Shown here: positions 27,306 through 36,235 of the stretch, piece after piece
Layout of the letters: each line of letters starts with the position of its first letter
How positions within the stretch are numbered: the first letter of the stretch is position 1
Assembly (NCBI GenBank): GCA_001508335.1
Contig: LGFX01000014.1
Span: 1 to 60,266, forward strand
Source of the DNA: a candidate division TA06 bacterium 32_111
GTDB lineage: Bacteria > Hydrothermota > 32-111
Direction of reading: 5' to 3'
Length of the DNA: 60,266 bases
Program-made: the position numbers and the translations under genes
The notes under the pieces: model-generated
What the model was told of the DNA's origin: nothing
The model's database searches: none
The model's input: only the letters and a program-made list of their open reading frames with translations

Positions 27306-28461
27306 TTTACTTTTTCTCTCTTTTATCTTCTCCAATCTATTTGCGGAAGATGATATCGATAGAAAAATCAATGAAAATGAGAAAAAGTTAAACGATCTAA
27401 AAAAACAGTTGAACCAGATAAAAGTTAAAAAGGACTCCTTAAAGGTTGAGGAAACAAAAACCCTTTTCAGTTTGAACAAGATGGATGAAGAGATATATCT
27501 AACGAACCTTTTGATAAAACAACTTGAAACCAAAGATAGACTTTTAGCCTTGAAAATTGATACAACCGAAAAGGAACTTGTAAAAATACAAGACGAATTA
27601 AATGATAGAAAGGAACGATTAAAAAATAGAGTTATAAATATCTACAAGAAAGGTAAAATTCATACATTCGAGATTGTTTTCACATCAAAATCTTTTCCAG
27701 ATCTCGCTAAAAGGATAAGGTACCTTTTACTTTTAGCAAAACAGGATAAAAAACTTTACGATAAGGTTAAAAAATTGCAGGCATCCTATCAGATGAAATT
27801 AAAAGAGTATAACCAGAGTAAGGAACAACTCCTTTTGGTGAAGAGTGAGGTTGAAAAAGAAAAGATCGAACTGCAAAGTAAGATGGAAAAAAAGAAACGG
27901 TTCTTAAAGAGTTTGCAGAGTGAGCAGAAAAAACAGAGTGAAATTGAAAAGGAACTCAAAAAATCTCAAGAATCTTTGCAATACCTTATAAACAAGTTAA
28001 GGATAGCACAAAAGAAAATTGATAAGAAAAGGGATGTTTCTGAAGGGAAACATTATTTTGATTTGAATAAAGGTAAAGTTATTTGGCCTGCTAAAGGGAA
28101 GTTAATCTCTTCATTCGGTTCGGTAATGCATCCAAAGTATGGAACGAAAACTATCAACAATGGTATAGATATAAAAGTTAATATAGGTGATCCAATATAT
28201 GCTGTTTACGATGGGGATATTATCTATGCTGATAAATTTTTGGGCTACGGTAATGTTATCATGATAGATCATGGAAACGGATACTATACTTTATATGCAC
28301 ATCTTTCAGAGATAGATGTTGTTTTAAACCAGCCCGTTCTAACTGGTGAATTGATCGGAAAAGGTGGTGATACAGGTTCATTGGAAGGACCTGTTCTACA
28401 TTTTGAGATAAGGAAGGATGGAAAGCCTCTTAACCCTTTGAACTTTCTAAAGAAAAAATAG
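27274..28461 (+). CDS. EnvC/NlpD-like M23-family protein with coiled coil
   Basis: About 395 residues. A signal peptide ([19 protein letters not shown]) is followed by a long coiled coil (about 25-255). The C-terminal LytM/M23 domain has GSVMHPKYGTKTINNGIDI, then HGNGYYTLYAHLSEI and LHFEIRKDGKPLNP. In place of the H-x3-D zinc pair it has N-x3-D (NNGID), as in non-catalytic EnvC-type activators of amidases. I prefer the TTG at 27274 (AAGGAAG 6 bases upstream, signal peptide near the start) to a GTG at 27241 deep in moxR. Confidence 0.85.
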   Translation: MKVSLKKVVFSLLFLSFIFSNLFAEDDIDRKINENEKKLNDLKKQLNQIKVKKDSLKVEETKTLFSLNKMDEEIYLTNLLIKQLETKDRLLALKIDTTEKELVKIQDELNDRKERLKNRVINIYKKGKIHTFEIVFTSKSFPDLAKRIRYLLLLAKQDKKLYDKVKKLQASYQMKLKEYNQSKEQLLLVKSEVEKEKIELQSKMEKKKRFLKSLQSEQKKQSEIEKELKKSQESLQYLINKLRIAQKKIDKKRDVSEGKHYFDLNKGKVIWPAKGKLISSFGSVMHPKYGTKTINNGIDIKVNIGDPIYAVYDGDIIYADKFLGYGNVIMIDHGNGYYTLYAHLSEIDVVLNQPVLTGELIGKGGDTGSLEGPVLHFEIRKDGKPLNPLNFLKKK

Positions 28462-28462
28462 T

Positions 28463-29488
28463 ATGTTTGAAAATATAGTAGGACATTTGAAGGTAAAAAG
28501 TATTCTTGAAAAATCCTTAACAGAAAAAAGGGTAGCTGGAGCGTATCTTTTTACGGGGAACAAGGGTGTCGGAAAATTTTCTCTTGCTTTAGAGTTTGCG
28601 ATTCAGATCTTTGGAGAGAAGTACAGAAACTATGTTGAAGAGTTCAGACATCCGGATCTTTTTGTTATATATCCTTTTTTGAAGAAAGATATTGCTACTG
28701 CCGATTCTCTGTTGAAATCAATAAATGAAACCTTACAGGAAGGAATAAAGGATAAAATAACGAAAAGGGAAAGAACTCTTTTCCTTCTAAACTTTTTCTC
28801 ATATTCTGGAAATGAGAGTATTCCAATTGACCTTGTTAGAGAGATGATAGTTGAATCTTCTACAAAACCTTACCTTTCAGATAAAAGGATTTTCATAGTT
28901 AGAAATATTGAAATGATGAGAAAAGAATCTGCAAACACTTTTTTAAAGATTCTTGAAGAACCACCTAAATCAACTATGTTTATACTTACCACAGACAATT
29001 TAAATGGTGTTTTACCTACGATAGTTTCAAGATGTCAGGTTTTAAAATTTGGTTACCTTTCAAAGGATGATTTTAAAAAAATCTATAAAGAACTTGGGTA
29101 CGATGAAAGTAAGATAGAAAATTATCTTTACCTATTTGACGGTTATATAAGTTCGGAGATTGATCTTGAAGTATCTTTTGATTCTAAAAAAAGTTTAGAA
29201 CTCTTTCTTACTGGAGATAGGGAAAACTTTCTAAAATATTTTTCAACTTTAAGTAAAAAGGGAAACGAAAAATATTTGTTAAAACTTTTTTTGAAAGTTC
29301 TAACAAAATATTTAAACCAGAGGATGATTCAGGAAGAAGTTAGTGAAAATGTAGAAAAAATCTCAGAATTGTTTGAAGAGTTGATTGATATCGAGCAGGA
29401 TATTAAGGTTAATTTTCAGACCACTCATATTATAAATCATATCTTCGATCTAAATGAAGGAGTAAAAGAAAATGTTTGGAAGAGTTGA
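28463..29488 (+). CDS. holB: DNA polymerase III delta-prime subunit
   Basis: 341 residues. The clamp-loader AAA+ fold opens with HLKVKSILEKSLTEKRVAGA and the P-loop GNKGVGKFS. ANTFLKILEEPPKSTMFILT and the SRC motif (IVSRCQVLKF), which supplies the arginine finger, are clear. The zinc-binding cysteine cluster usual after Walker A is absent. It starts 1 base after the M23 gene and overlaps ricT by 17 bases. Confidence 0.88.
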   Translation: MFENIVGHLKVKSILEKSLTEKRVAGAYLFTGNKGVGKFSLALEFAIQIFGEKYRNYVEEFRHPDLFVIYPFLKKDIATADSLLKSINETLQEGIKDKITKRERTLFLLNFFSYSGNESIPIDLVREMIVESSTKPYLSDKRIFIVRNIEMMRKESANTFLKILEEPPKSTMFILTTDNLNGVLPTIVSRCQVLKFGYLSKDDFKKIYKELGYDESKIENYLYLFDGYISSEIDLEVSFDSKKSLELFLTGDRENFLKYFSTLSKKGNEKYLLKLFLKVLTKYLNQRMIQEEVSENVEKISELFEELIDIEQDIKVNFQTTHIINHIFDLNEGVKENVWKS

Positions 29489-30317
29489 GTTCAGAGGTAA
29501 TGAGAGGCTCATGTTCGAAATTCCAACCAATATAGATGTTGAAGAAGGAAAATATGTGATATGTCAGCACGATCAGGGTCTCGATATTGGAATACTTCTG
29601 AAAATCTTTCCATACGAGTTTGAAAAATCTGTAGGAAAGATAATAAGGAAAGCAACAGCAGATGACATAAGGTTGAAAAAATCAAACGAGTTGAAGGAAA
29701 AAGACGCTTATGAACCTACTTTGAAATTTATAGAAGAGAATGGATTAAACATAAAACTCGTTGATATAGAGATTCATTTTGATGGACAACACATAACATT
29801 CTATTTCATTTCCGAGAAGAGAATTGATTTCAGAAATCTTGTAAAACAACTCGCTTCATTCTTCCATGCAAGAATACAGATGAAACAGATTGGAGTCAGA
29901 GATTACGCTAAAAGGCTCGGTGGTTTTGGAGCATGTGGACAGGAACTTTGCTGTAAAAGGTTTTTGAAAGATTTTGAGGCGATAACTTTACAAACTTTAA
30001 AAGACCAGGGGCTATCAGTTACTCCACAGAAAGTTTCTGGAATGTGTGGAAGGTTGATGTGTTGTCTTATGTATGAGATGGATTTTTATGAGGAAGTTTA
30101 TAAAAAATTCCCTCCACTCAACTCCAATGTTATAACGGATCTCGGAGAGGGGAAAATAGTTAAACTGGATATATACAAAGATCTTGTAACAGTACAGTAC
30201 AACAATGTTGAGGAAAACGGTGGTCTTATAACCCATTCACTCGAAGAATTCAACAGAATAAAAAAGAAAAGGTGGAAGTTCATAACAAACATCAATAGAA
30301 GAAAGGAGGATCGATGA
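29472..30317 (+). CDS. ricT: PSP1-domain protein RicT (YaaT)
   Basis: 281 residues. The PSP1 C-terminal region carries its conserved cysteines: GACGQELCCKRFL and GMCGRLMCCLMYE. In Bacillus, RicT with RicA and RicF binds iron-sulfur clusters and assists RNase Y-dependent RNA maturation. The conserved holB-ricT order seen in Firmicutes is kept. It overlaps metG by four bases. Confidence 0.92.
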   Translation: MFGRVEFRGNERLMFEIPTNIDVEEGKYVICQHDQGLDIGILLKIFPYEFEKSVGKIIRKATADDIRLKKSNELKEKDAYEPTLKFIEENGLNIKLVDIEIHFDGQHITFYFISEKRIDFRNLVKQLASFFHARIQMKQIGVRDYAKRLGGFGACGQELCCKRFLKDFEAITLQTLKDQGLSVTPQKVSGMCGRLMCCLMYEMDFYEEVYKKFPPLNSNVITDLGEGKIVKLDIYKDLVTVQYNNVEENGGLITHSLEEFNRIKKKRWKFITNINRRKEDR

Positions 30318-32344
30318 CAAGGTATCTCGTTACCGCTGCTTTACCTTACGCTAACGGTCCGATACATATAGGTCACCTCGCTGGTTGTTATCTCCCAGCA
30401 GATATATATGTAAGATACCTCAGGCTTAAGGGGGAGGATGTATGTTTCATATGTGGAAGTGATGAGCATGGTGTTCCAATAACCATAAAAGCGGACGAGA
30501 TGAAAAAAACTCCAAAAGAGATAGTTGATTATTATCATGAAGTTATGAAGGAATCATTTGAAAAATTTGGAATAGTTTTCGATAACTTTTCTGGAACATC
30601 GAGACCTGTACATCATGAGAACGCCAAACATTTCTTTTTAAAACTTTACGAAAATGGATACGTATCCAAGAAGATTGAAAAACAGTATTACTGCGAACAT
30701 TGTAAAAGATTTTTACCTGATAGGTATGTTGAAGGAGTATGTCCTCATTGCAAAGCAGAAGGAGCAAGAGGAGATCAATGTGATACATGTGGAAAGCCTA
30801 TTGATAACGTTTCTCTCATTGAGCCGAAATGTAAAATATGTGGTGCAACACCAATAGTGAAGGAAACAGAACATTTTTATCTTGATCTGGATAAGTTTCA
30901 GGGAAGGTTGAAAGATTATATAAACTCCAGAACATGGTGGAAGGATAATGTTAAGGAGTTTTCTTTGGGCTGGATAAAAGAAGGGTTGAAACCGAGAGCG
31001 ATAACAAGGGATTTAGATTGGGGCGTAAAAGTTCCCATTGAAGGTTTTGAAAACAAAGTTCTTTATGTTTGGTTCGATGCACCAATTGGATATATATCAT
31101 CAACTATAGAATATTTTAAAAATAAAGGGGATCAGAAGGGATGGGAAATATGGTGGAAACATAAAGATACAAGGATAATACATTTTTTGGGAAAGGATAA
31201 TATCGTATTCCATTCTGTAATATGGCCATCTATACTTATGGGTGTTGATGAAGGATATAACCTTCCATACGATATTCCAGCAAACGAGTATCTTAACATT
31301 GAAGGGAAAAAACTCTCAACCTCGAGAAATTGGGCTGTATGGCTTGATGACTATCTTAAAAGGTTCCCACCGGACATTTTAAGATACGTTTTAGCCTCCA
31401 TACTTCCAGAAAACAAGGATACAGATTTCTCTTGGACTGAGTTTCAGAATAGAAATAACGGAGAGCTTGCTGACATATATGGAAATTTTGTTAACAGAAC
31501 CGTTCAGTTTGTCTTAAAATACAACGATGGAAAAGTAAAAATTGGAAAAGATCTGAAAGATGATGATAAAGAATTTTTAAGAAATATTTATGAGAAAGTT
31601 GAAAATGTTGGAAAGTATATTGAGACCTACCAGTTGAGAAAAGCAACATATGAGTTTATGGATATAGCGAGAGAATCTAACAAGTATTTCGCTTCGAAGG
31701 AACCATGGAATCTATCAAAGAATGATAGGGATTATCTTGATACAGTTTTGTATGTTTGTATGAAGGCTGTTGTTGTTCTTTCCTGTGTTGGAGATCCCTT
31801 TATTCCTTTCACATCAAAAAAATTGAGGGAATTTTTGTCCATAGATAGTTTTTTATGGAAAAATATTAAGGAGATAGAACCGCAAAATGATTTTAAAGGG
31901 AAAAAACTTGATATACTTTTTACAAAGATTGACAAAAAAATAATTGAGGAGGAAAGGAAAAGGATGGGACAACCCCTACAGGATGCTTTTAATGTTGCTT
32001 CTGAAAAAAATTATGAATATATATCCATAGATTATTTCAAAAAGATCCAACTTGTCGTTGCAAAAGTTCTTTCCTGCGAAAAAGTCGAAAAATCCGATAA
32101 ACTGTTAAAGTTGAAGATAGATTTAAAGGAAGAGATCAGAGAGATAGTAGCGGGTGTTGCATTATTCTACAAACCGGAAGAACTTGTTGGGAAAAAAATC
32201 ATAGTTGTAAAAAACCTTGAGCCTGCAACGATAAGAGGAAACAAATCTTATGGAATGCTTCTTGCTGCATCAGATAAAGATAAAAAGAGAGTAAAGGTTC
32301 TTTTTGCTGATGAAGAAAGCGAGGCAGGTGACACAGTTGGCTGA
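30314..32344 (+). CDS. metG: Methionyl-tRNA synthetase with C-terminal tRNA-binding domain
   Basis: 676 residues. The HIGH motif is HIGHL (in YANGPIHIGHLAG), and the KMSKS loop is KLSTSRNW. The zinc-binding insert has cysteine pairs CEHC, CPHC, CDTC and CKIC, so two zinc knuckles. The last 110 residues are a Trbp111-like OB domain (YFKKIQLVVAKVLSCEKVEK, then GNKSYGMLLAAS). It charges initiator and elongator tRNA-Met. AGGAGG lies before the ATG; the end overlaps tatD by 8 bases. Confidence 0.96.
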   Translation: MTRYLVTAALPYANGPIHIGHLAGCYLPADIYVRYLRLKGEDVCFICGSDEHGVPITIKADEMKKTPKEIVDYYHEVMKESFEKFGIVFDNFSGTSRPVHHENAKHFFLKLYENGYVSKKIEKQYYCEHCKRFLPDRYVEGVCPHCKAEGARGDQCDTCGKPIDNVSLIEPKCKICGATPIVKETEHFYLDLDKFQGRLKDYINSRTWWKDNVKEFSLGWIKEGLKPRAITRDLDWGVKVPIEGFENKVLYVWFDAPIGYISSTIEYFKNKGDQKGWEIWWKHKDTRIIHFLGKDNIVFHSVIWPSILMGVDEGYNLPYDIPANEYLNIEGKKLSTSRNWAVWLDDYLKRFPPDILRYVLASILPENKDTDFSWTEFQNRNNGELADIYGNFVNRTVQFVLKYNDGKVKIGKDLKDDDKEFLRNIYEKVENVGKYIETYQLRKATYEFMDIARESNKYFASKEPWNLSKNDRDYLDTVLYVCMKAVVVLSCVGDPFIPFTSKKLREFLSIDSFLWKNIKEIEPQNDFKGKKLDILFTKIDKKIIEEERKRMGQPLQDAFNVASEKNYEYISIDYFKKIQLVVAKVLSCEKVEKSDKLLKLKIDLKEEIREIVAGVALFYKPEELVGKKIIVVKNLEPATIRGNKSYGMLLAASDKDKKRVKVLFADEESEAGDTVG

Positions 32345-33119
32345 AACTTTTATCGATTCCCATCTCCACTTTCAGATGGAAGAGTTTGAATTTGAAAAAA
32401 AGAGAGACTTATATATTTCGACTCTGAGAGAGCATAATGTTAAAATTTTAAACATAGTTGGATACGATCTTGAGAGCAGCAAAAAATCTTTCAGCATAAA
32501 ATTTCCGGATGATTTTGAGATATACCATTTTGTTGGAATTCATCCCCATTACGCTTTAAAATATAAAGAGGAAGACCTTTTAGAAATAGAAAAATTGCTT
32601 GGGAAAAAAGGTTGTACCGGATTGGGGGAGATTGGAATAGATCTTTTTTGGCATAAAAGTGATGAGGTTGAAAATCAAAAGGAACTTTTTATAAAACAAC
32701 TCGAAATTGCAAGAAGAAAGAAAAAACCTGTTATGCTACATGTAAGAAATGGTTACGATGAGGTTCTTGAGATAATTGATGGTTATAGAGATTTGGTTTT
32801 TGAGTTCCATAGTTTTTCTGGAACAAGGGGACAACTTGAAACTATTTTTTCCAAAAAATATTTTTTTGGTATAAACGGTATTTTGACATTTAAAAATAAC
32901 GATCTTAAAGAGATTTTAAATAAAAAACATTTGGAAAGAATTTTAGTTGAAACCGATTCTCCATACCTTACACCAGTTCCTTTCAGAGGAAAAAGGAATA
33001 GCCCTGAGAATGTAGTTTACATCTATAAAAAACTATCTGAACTTTTGGGTATAGATATAGAAGATTTGAAAAGAATAGTTAAAGAGAATTTCTATGAATT
33101 CATCGGTAAAAAGAGTTAA
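32337..33119 (+). CDS. tatD: TatD-family metal-dependent deoxyribonuclease
   Basis: 260 residues. Metal ligands: DSHLHF (H-x-H), GLGEIGID (Glu), MLHVRN (His), EFHSFSG (His) and VETDSPYL (Asp). The start is a TTG with AGGTGA 5 bases upstream; an in-frame ATG at 32304 would add eleven residues before the usual opening strand FIDSHLHF. The family hydrolyses DNA ends with two metal ions. The metG-tatD-ksgA order matches Firmicutes. Confidence 0.9.
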   Translation: MAETFIDSHLHFQMEEFEFEKKRDLYISTLREHNVKILNIVGYDLESSKKSFSIKFPDDFEIYHFVGIHPHYALKYKEEDLLEIEKLLGKKGCTGLGEIGIDLFWHKSDEVENQKELFIKQLEIARRKKKPVMLHVRNGYDEVLEIIDGYRDLVFEFHSFSGTRGQLETIFSKKYFFGINGILTFKNNDLKEILNKKHLERILVETDSPYLTPVPFRGKRNSPENVVYIYKKLSELLGIDIEDLKRIVKENFYEFIGKKS

Positions 33120-33807
33120 ACTATCACAAAATTTTTTGATAGATAGAAACGTTTTGAAAAATATAGAAAAGAGTTTACCTGAACTTAAAGGGAAAAATGT
33201 TTTGGAAATAGGTGGTGGGGATGGAAGGTTAAGTGAAATAATAGTATCGAAAAAGCCTGATAAACTATCTATACTTGAACTCGATAGACTCTTTTTTGAA
33301 ATTCTTAAAGAAAAATTTTCAAGATTTGAAAATGTGAAAGTTTTTAATAAAAGTTGTCTTGACTATAAAATAGAAGAAGATATTACTATTTCAAGTATTC
33401 CATACAGTTTATCGAAGGATATCTTCAAAAAAATAGTTGAATCTGAAAGCATCAGAGAAGGGTATTTCGTTGTTCAGAAAGAGTTTGGTGAAAAGATTGT
33501 AAAGAGGTCTTTTCTTCCCATTTCCATATATGTAAATATTTTTTTCGAAACCGAAAATACTTTTGATATAAAGAAGAACTCTTTTAATCCCTCACCTAAA
33601 GTTGATTCCAAATTACTACATATTTTAAGAAAAAAATCTTATGAGAAAAAATACGAAAAACTGTGGGACTTTTTAAACTTTTTAACTCAGAACAGAAACA
33701 GAAATTTAAATAAATTTTTCAAAGAGTTTGATGAAAGAAAAATTCACACCCTCAATTTTGAAGAGATTTTGAAAATATATGCTGACAAATACATTCATTC
33801 ATATTGA
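33094..33807 (+). CDS. ksgA: 16S rRNA dimethyladenosine transferase KsgA-like, altered motif IV
   Basis: 237 residues, shorter than usual (about 260-280). It opens with LSQNFLIDRNVLKNI, then the SAM-binding loop LEIGGGDGRLSEI and LELDRLF. Motif IV, normally N-L/I-P-Y, is SIPY at residues 101-104. The C-terminal domain is present but short (NPSPKVDSKLL). The family dimethylates two adjacent adenines at the 3' end of 16S rRNA. It overlaps tatD by 26 bases. Confidence 0.85.
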   Translation: MNSSVKRVKLSQNFLIDRNVLKNIEKSLPELKGKNVLEIGGGDGRLSEIIVSKKPDKLSILELDRLFFEILKEKFSRFENVKVFNKSCLDYKIEEDITISSIPYSLSKDIFKKIVESESIREGYFVVQKEFGEKIVKRSFLPISIYVNIFFETENTFDIKKNSFNPSPKVDSKLLHILRKKSYEKKYEKLWDFLNFLTQNRNRNLNKFFKEFDERKIHTLNFEEILKIYADKYIHSY

Positions 33808-34522
33808 TGGCATAAGTTATAAAAAAGAGAAACAACTCTGGAAAAAAGGCTTTAAGAGTTGGTGGGATGTTGTTGAAAGATGGAGAGAGTTACCTTTTGG
33901 AGAGCAAAGGAATGCGGAAGTTTTGAAAGAAATAAGAAAGTCTATTGATTCATTTAAAAATGATGACATAGATTATTTCTTTAGAAGGTTAAAATATAGG
34001 GATTATTGGAGAGTTTTGATACACTATAAGAAAGAGATAGGGTATCTTGATATAGAAACATCTATGGAAGGGGAAATAACCCTAATAGGACTTTTTGTAG
34101 GTGGGAATTTTTATCTTTATAAAAGTGGGGATGATTATTTAAAACTTGAAAAAATGTTTTCGATACCAACCATACTCGTATCTTTCAATGGACAAACATT
34201 CGATATACCGAGGATAAAGAAAGAATTTCCTTTTTTATCTTTACCCAGTTACCATTTTGATCTTTTCAGAGCCTCCAGAAGTATTGGCTGGAAAGGTGGG
34301 TTAAAAAAACTTGAAGAGCAATTTTTGATAGAAAGGTCTGGAAAAGTCAAAAATCTAACAGGTTACGATGCTGTCCTTTTATGGCAGGATTATAAGAGCG
34401 GATCAAAGGATTCCTTGAAAATTCTTATAGAGTACAATATGTTTGATGTTGTTAATCTTGAAAAGTTGACTAATATTTTTCTTGAAAGTAAAAAAGAGGA
34501 ATACAGAAATATTCTATCTTGA
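33779..34522 (+). CDS. YprB-like RNase H-fold exonuclease domain protein
   Basis: 247 residues. A short helical start (KKEKQLWKKGFKSWWDVVER) precedes a DnaQ/RNase H-like domain: YLDIETS (D-x-E), SFNGQTFDIPRI, HFDLFRASR and YNMFDVVNLEKL. These acidic residues form the metal site of the YprB ribonuclease-H-like family. It overlaps ksgA by 29 bases and closes the gyrA operon; its stop overlaps the convergent PATAN gene by 9 bases. The nucleic-acid substrate is unknown. Confidence 0.8.
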   Translation: MLTNTFIHIDGISYKKEKQLWKKGFKSWWDVVERWRELPFGEQRNAEVLKEIRKSIDSFKNDDIDYFFRRLKYRDYWRVLIHYKKEIGYLDIETSMEGEITLIGLFVGGNFYLYKSGDDYLKLEKMFSIPTILVSFNGQTFDIPRIKKEFPFLSLPSYHFDLFRASRSIGWKGGLKKLEEQFLIERSGKVKNLTGYDAVLLWQDYKSGSKDSLKILIEYNMFDVVNLEKLTNIFLESKKEEYRNILS

Positions 34523-35182
34523 AAAGAATTTTTTTATTCCCCCCTTCTTGTTGTCATCATTTTTGTCATCTTTCTTTTCTTCGTTGTTTTCATCTACTAT
34601 CTGAGCATCTATCTCTTTTAAAATATCATCGAGTCCTTCCTTCTCTTCAACAGTTATCAGTCCACTCGTTATAAGCCCATATAGAGTTTTTGCAGTCTGA
34701 AATTCGGATTGGTTAACCTTTTTCGCTATCTCTTTTATTGTAGAATGGTTATCTACGAATGTTAACATCTTCCATTCTTCACTTGATAATTTTATATTAT
34801 CTGTATCTATATCGGGGTTTTCAACTACCTTAACAACGAGATCTAAGGATGGAATAAGTTTCTCGATCTGTTTCCATTCATCTATACTCCTTGCAGCTTC
34901 AAGCATAAGATGATGGATAGGTAAACTTATTGTATTTCTGGGAGTTTTTAAATCTGGAATAAATTTAAAAGTCCCATCTGTTATAACCAATATCTGATGT
35001 ATTGCACTCTCTCCAAACCTATCATCTATCTCAGCATGGGTAACACTGCCTCCTTCAAAGTAAATCCTCCCAACTGTATTTTTTGTTGTTATCTCAAGAC
35101 ATCCATCCTTCTTGTTCATATTTATTAATTGAAGGATATCTGTTATTTCAAAATCTTTTAAACTTCCCTGTAATCCTGCCAT
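34514..35182 (-). CDS. PATAN/DUF4388-domain protein
   Basis: 222 residues. The DUF4388 (PATAN) domain covers about 1-110: LQGSLKDFEITDILQLINMN, then GRIYFEGGSVTHAEI. A winged-helix-like part follows (about 125-185, SSEEWKMLTFVDNHSTIKEI) and a charged tail ends FFSR. PATAN proteins bind receiver domains or partner proteins in signalling, as known from Myxococcus and cyanobacteria. It lies 8 bases after the PorV-like gene. Confidence 0.82.
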   Translation of the reverse strand: MAGLQGSLKDFEITDILQLINMNKKDGCLEITTKNTVGRIYFEGGSVTHAEIDDRFGESAIHQILVITDGTFKFIPDLKTPRNTISLPIHHLMLEAARSIDEWKQIEKLIPSLDLVVKVVENPDIDTDNIKLSSEEWKMLTFVDNHSTIKEIAKKVNQSEFQTAKTLYGLITSGLITVEEKEGLDDILKEIDAQIVDENNEEKKDDKNDDNKKGGIKKFFSR

Positions 35183-35190
35183 TTTTTTAC

Positions 35191-36135
35191 CTAAAAGTTA
35201 TAGTTTAAACTAACACAGTTATCAAAACCGAGTCCATATTTGTATGGTACGAAGGAGTAGTTTATAGAGATTCTATTGTTTCTTACTCCAACTCCTAAAG
35301 ATAAAAATTTTGTTGGATCGTTTATTAAGAATCCTAATCTTAGGGAAAGTATCTCTAAAATTTCTCCATCGTAACCGAAAGATATTTTGTACTCTTGATC
35401 GTTAACCTTTATAAAATCTGAGAAAAATCTATTTTTAATGTTTGAAAAAACTAAATCGAATGATGCCCCAGCCCTTATGGTGAATGGGGGAATAATATAA
35501 TCGAGAGAATTCTCATCATACCTTGTTCTAAAACCGATATTCAAAGTTGAAAGTCCAACTTTTAGATTGAAAAATTTTTCAAATTCTATAAGGACTCCCG
35601 CATTTGCAACAAAGGAGGTTTTATTTAGAAGAAAGGAATTTTCGTTGATCGCAGTTGAAGATAAACCAACAAAAACTCCTTCGGTTATGCTGTTCGAATA
35701 ACCTAATGAAAAAAAGTAAGAGTTGAATCTATAGTAACCTAAAGGATCTTCCGTTGGGTTTTCGTTTCTAAGTTGAATTGTGTCTGAAATCGATGATAGT
35801 GCTGCAAAAGAAAAGGTTCCTATAGAAAAAGGGAATTTTAAAGCAACAGAATAATTGTTCGAAAAACCAGAAGAGTATATCGTGGTAACAATTATGCTTT
35901 TTGTTTGAAAGGAAGATGATGAGGCAGGGTTTAATAGAAAAGAAGATGGAGAGTTGTAACCTGTTGTTGAACTACCTGAAAGAGCCGATGAAAAAGCGTC
36001 CGGGTTTATTTTTAAAATTGCGAAACCAACATTTGAAGACGTAGAGAAAAGTAAATCGTTTATCACATTTGAAAAAGATGCTTTAAAACTTATTATAAAA
36101 AGTAGTAAGAATATTATTTTTTTTAAATTATCCAT
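35191..36135 (-). CDS. PorV/PorQ-like (FadL-superfamily) outer-membrane barrel
   Basis: 314 residues with a signal peptide. The mature start has SNVGFAILKINPDAFSSALS, then SSFLLNPASSSS, the pattern of PorV/UPF0164 proteins (A-x2-NPA). The rest is regular beta strands ending VSLNYNF with an aromatic last residue, as outer-membrane barrels do. PorV proteins often serve type IX secretion, but no other T9SS gene is seen here. It is co-transcribed with the PATAN gene. Confidence 0.8.
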   Translation of the reverse strand: MDNLKKIIFLLLFIISFKASFSNVINDLLFSTSSNVGFAILKINPDAFSSALSGSSTTGYNSPSSFLLNPASSSSFQTKSIIVTTIYSSGFSNNYSVALKFPFSIGTFSFAALSSISDTIQLRNENPTEDPLGYYRFNSYFFSLGYSNSITEGVFVGLSSTAINENSFLLNKTSFVANAGVLIEFEKFFNLKVGLSTLNIGFRTRYDENSLDYIIPPFTIRAGASFDLVFSNIKNRFFSDFIKVNDQEYKISFGYDGEILEILSLRLGFLINDPTKFLSLGVGVRNNRISINYSFVPYKYGLGFDNCVSLNYNF

Positions 36136-36151
36136 AATCTTTTATTATAAT

Positions 36152-36179
36152 ATTATAATCTTATATTTTTTTTTTTCAA
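36152..36179 (-). promoter_or_regulatory. Promoter of the PorV-like gene; very short leader
   Basis: TTGAAA (36174-36179), a 16-base spacer and TATAAT (36152-36157) on the minus strand. A second TATAAT lies at 36144-36149. The leader before the ATG at 36135 is at most about 10 bases (AATAAAAGATT) and lacks a proper Shine-Dalgarno. Confidence 0.6.
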
Positions 36180-36200
36180 GATAAAGAAGAATAATTTTTC

Positions 36201-36229
36201 TTGAAAAAATAAATTTTTTGGTGTATTAT
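36201..36229 (+). promoter_or_regulatory. Promoter of the small barrel gene; predicts a leaderless GTG start
   Basis: TTGAAA (36201-36206), a 17-base spacer and TATTAT (36224-36229). Six bases later is the GTG at 36236, exactly where transcription should begin. The two divergent -35 boxes form the arms of an inverted repeat (TTTTTTCAAG at 36171-36180, CTTGAAAAAA at 36200-36209). Confidence 0.75.
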
Positions 36230-36235
36230 TTTTAC

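Noticed and set aside
35191-36135. PorV as proof of type IX secretion
   Set aside because: No other T9SS component (PorK/L/M/N, SprA, PorU) lies in the window, and PorV-like barrels occur without it.
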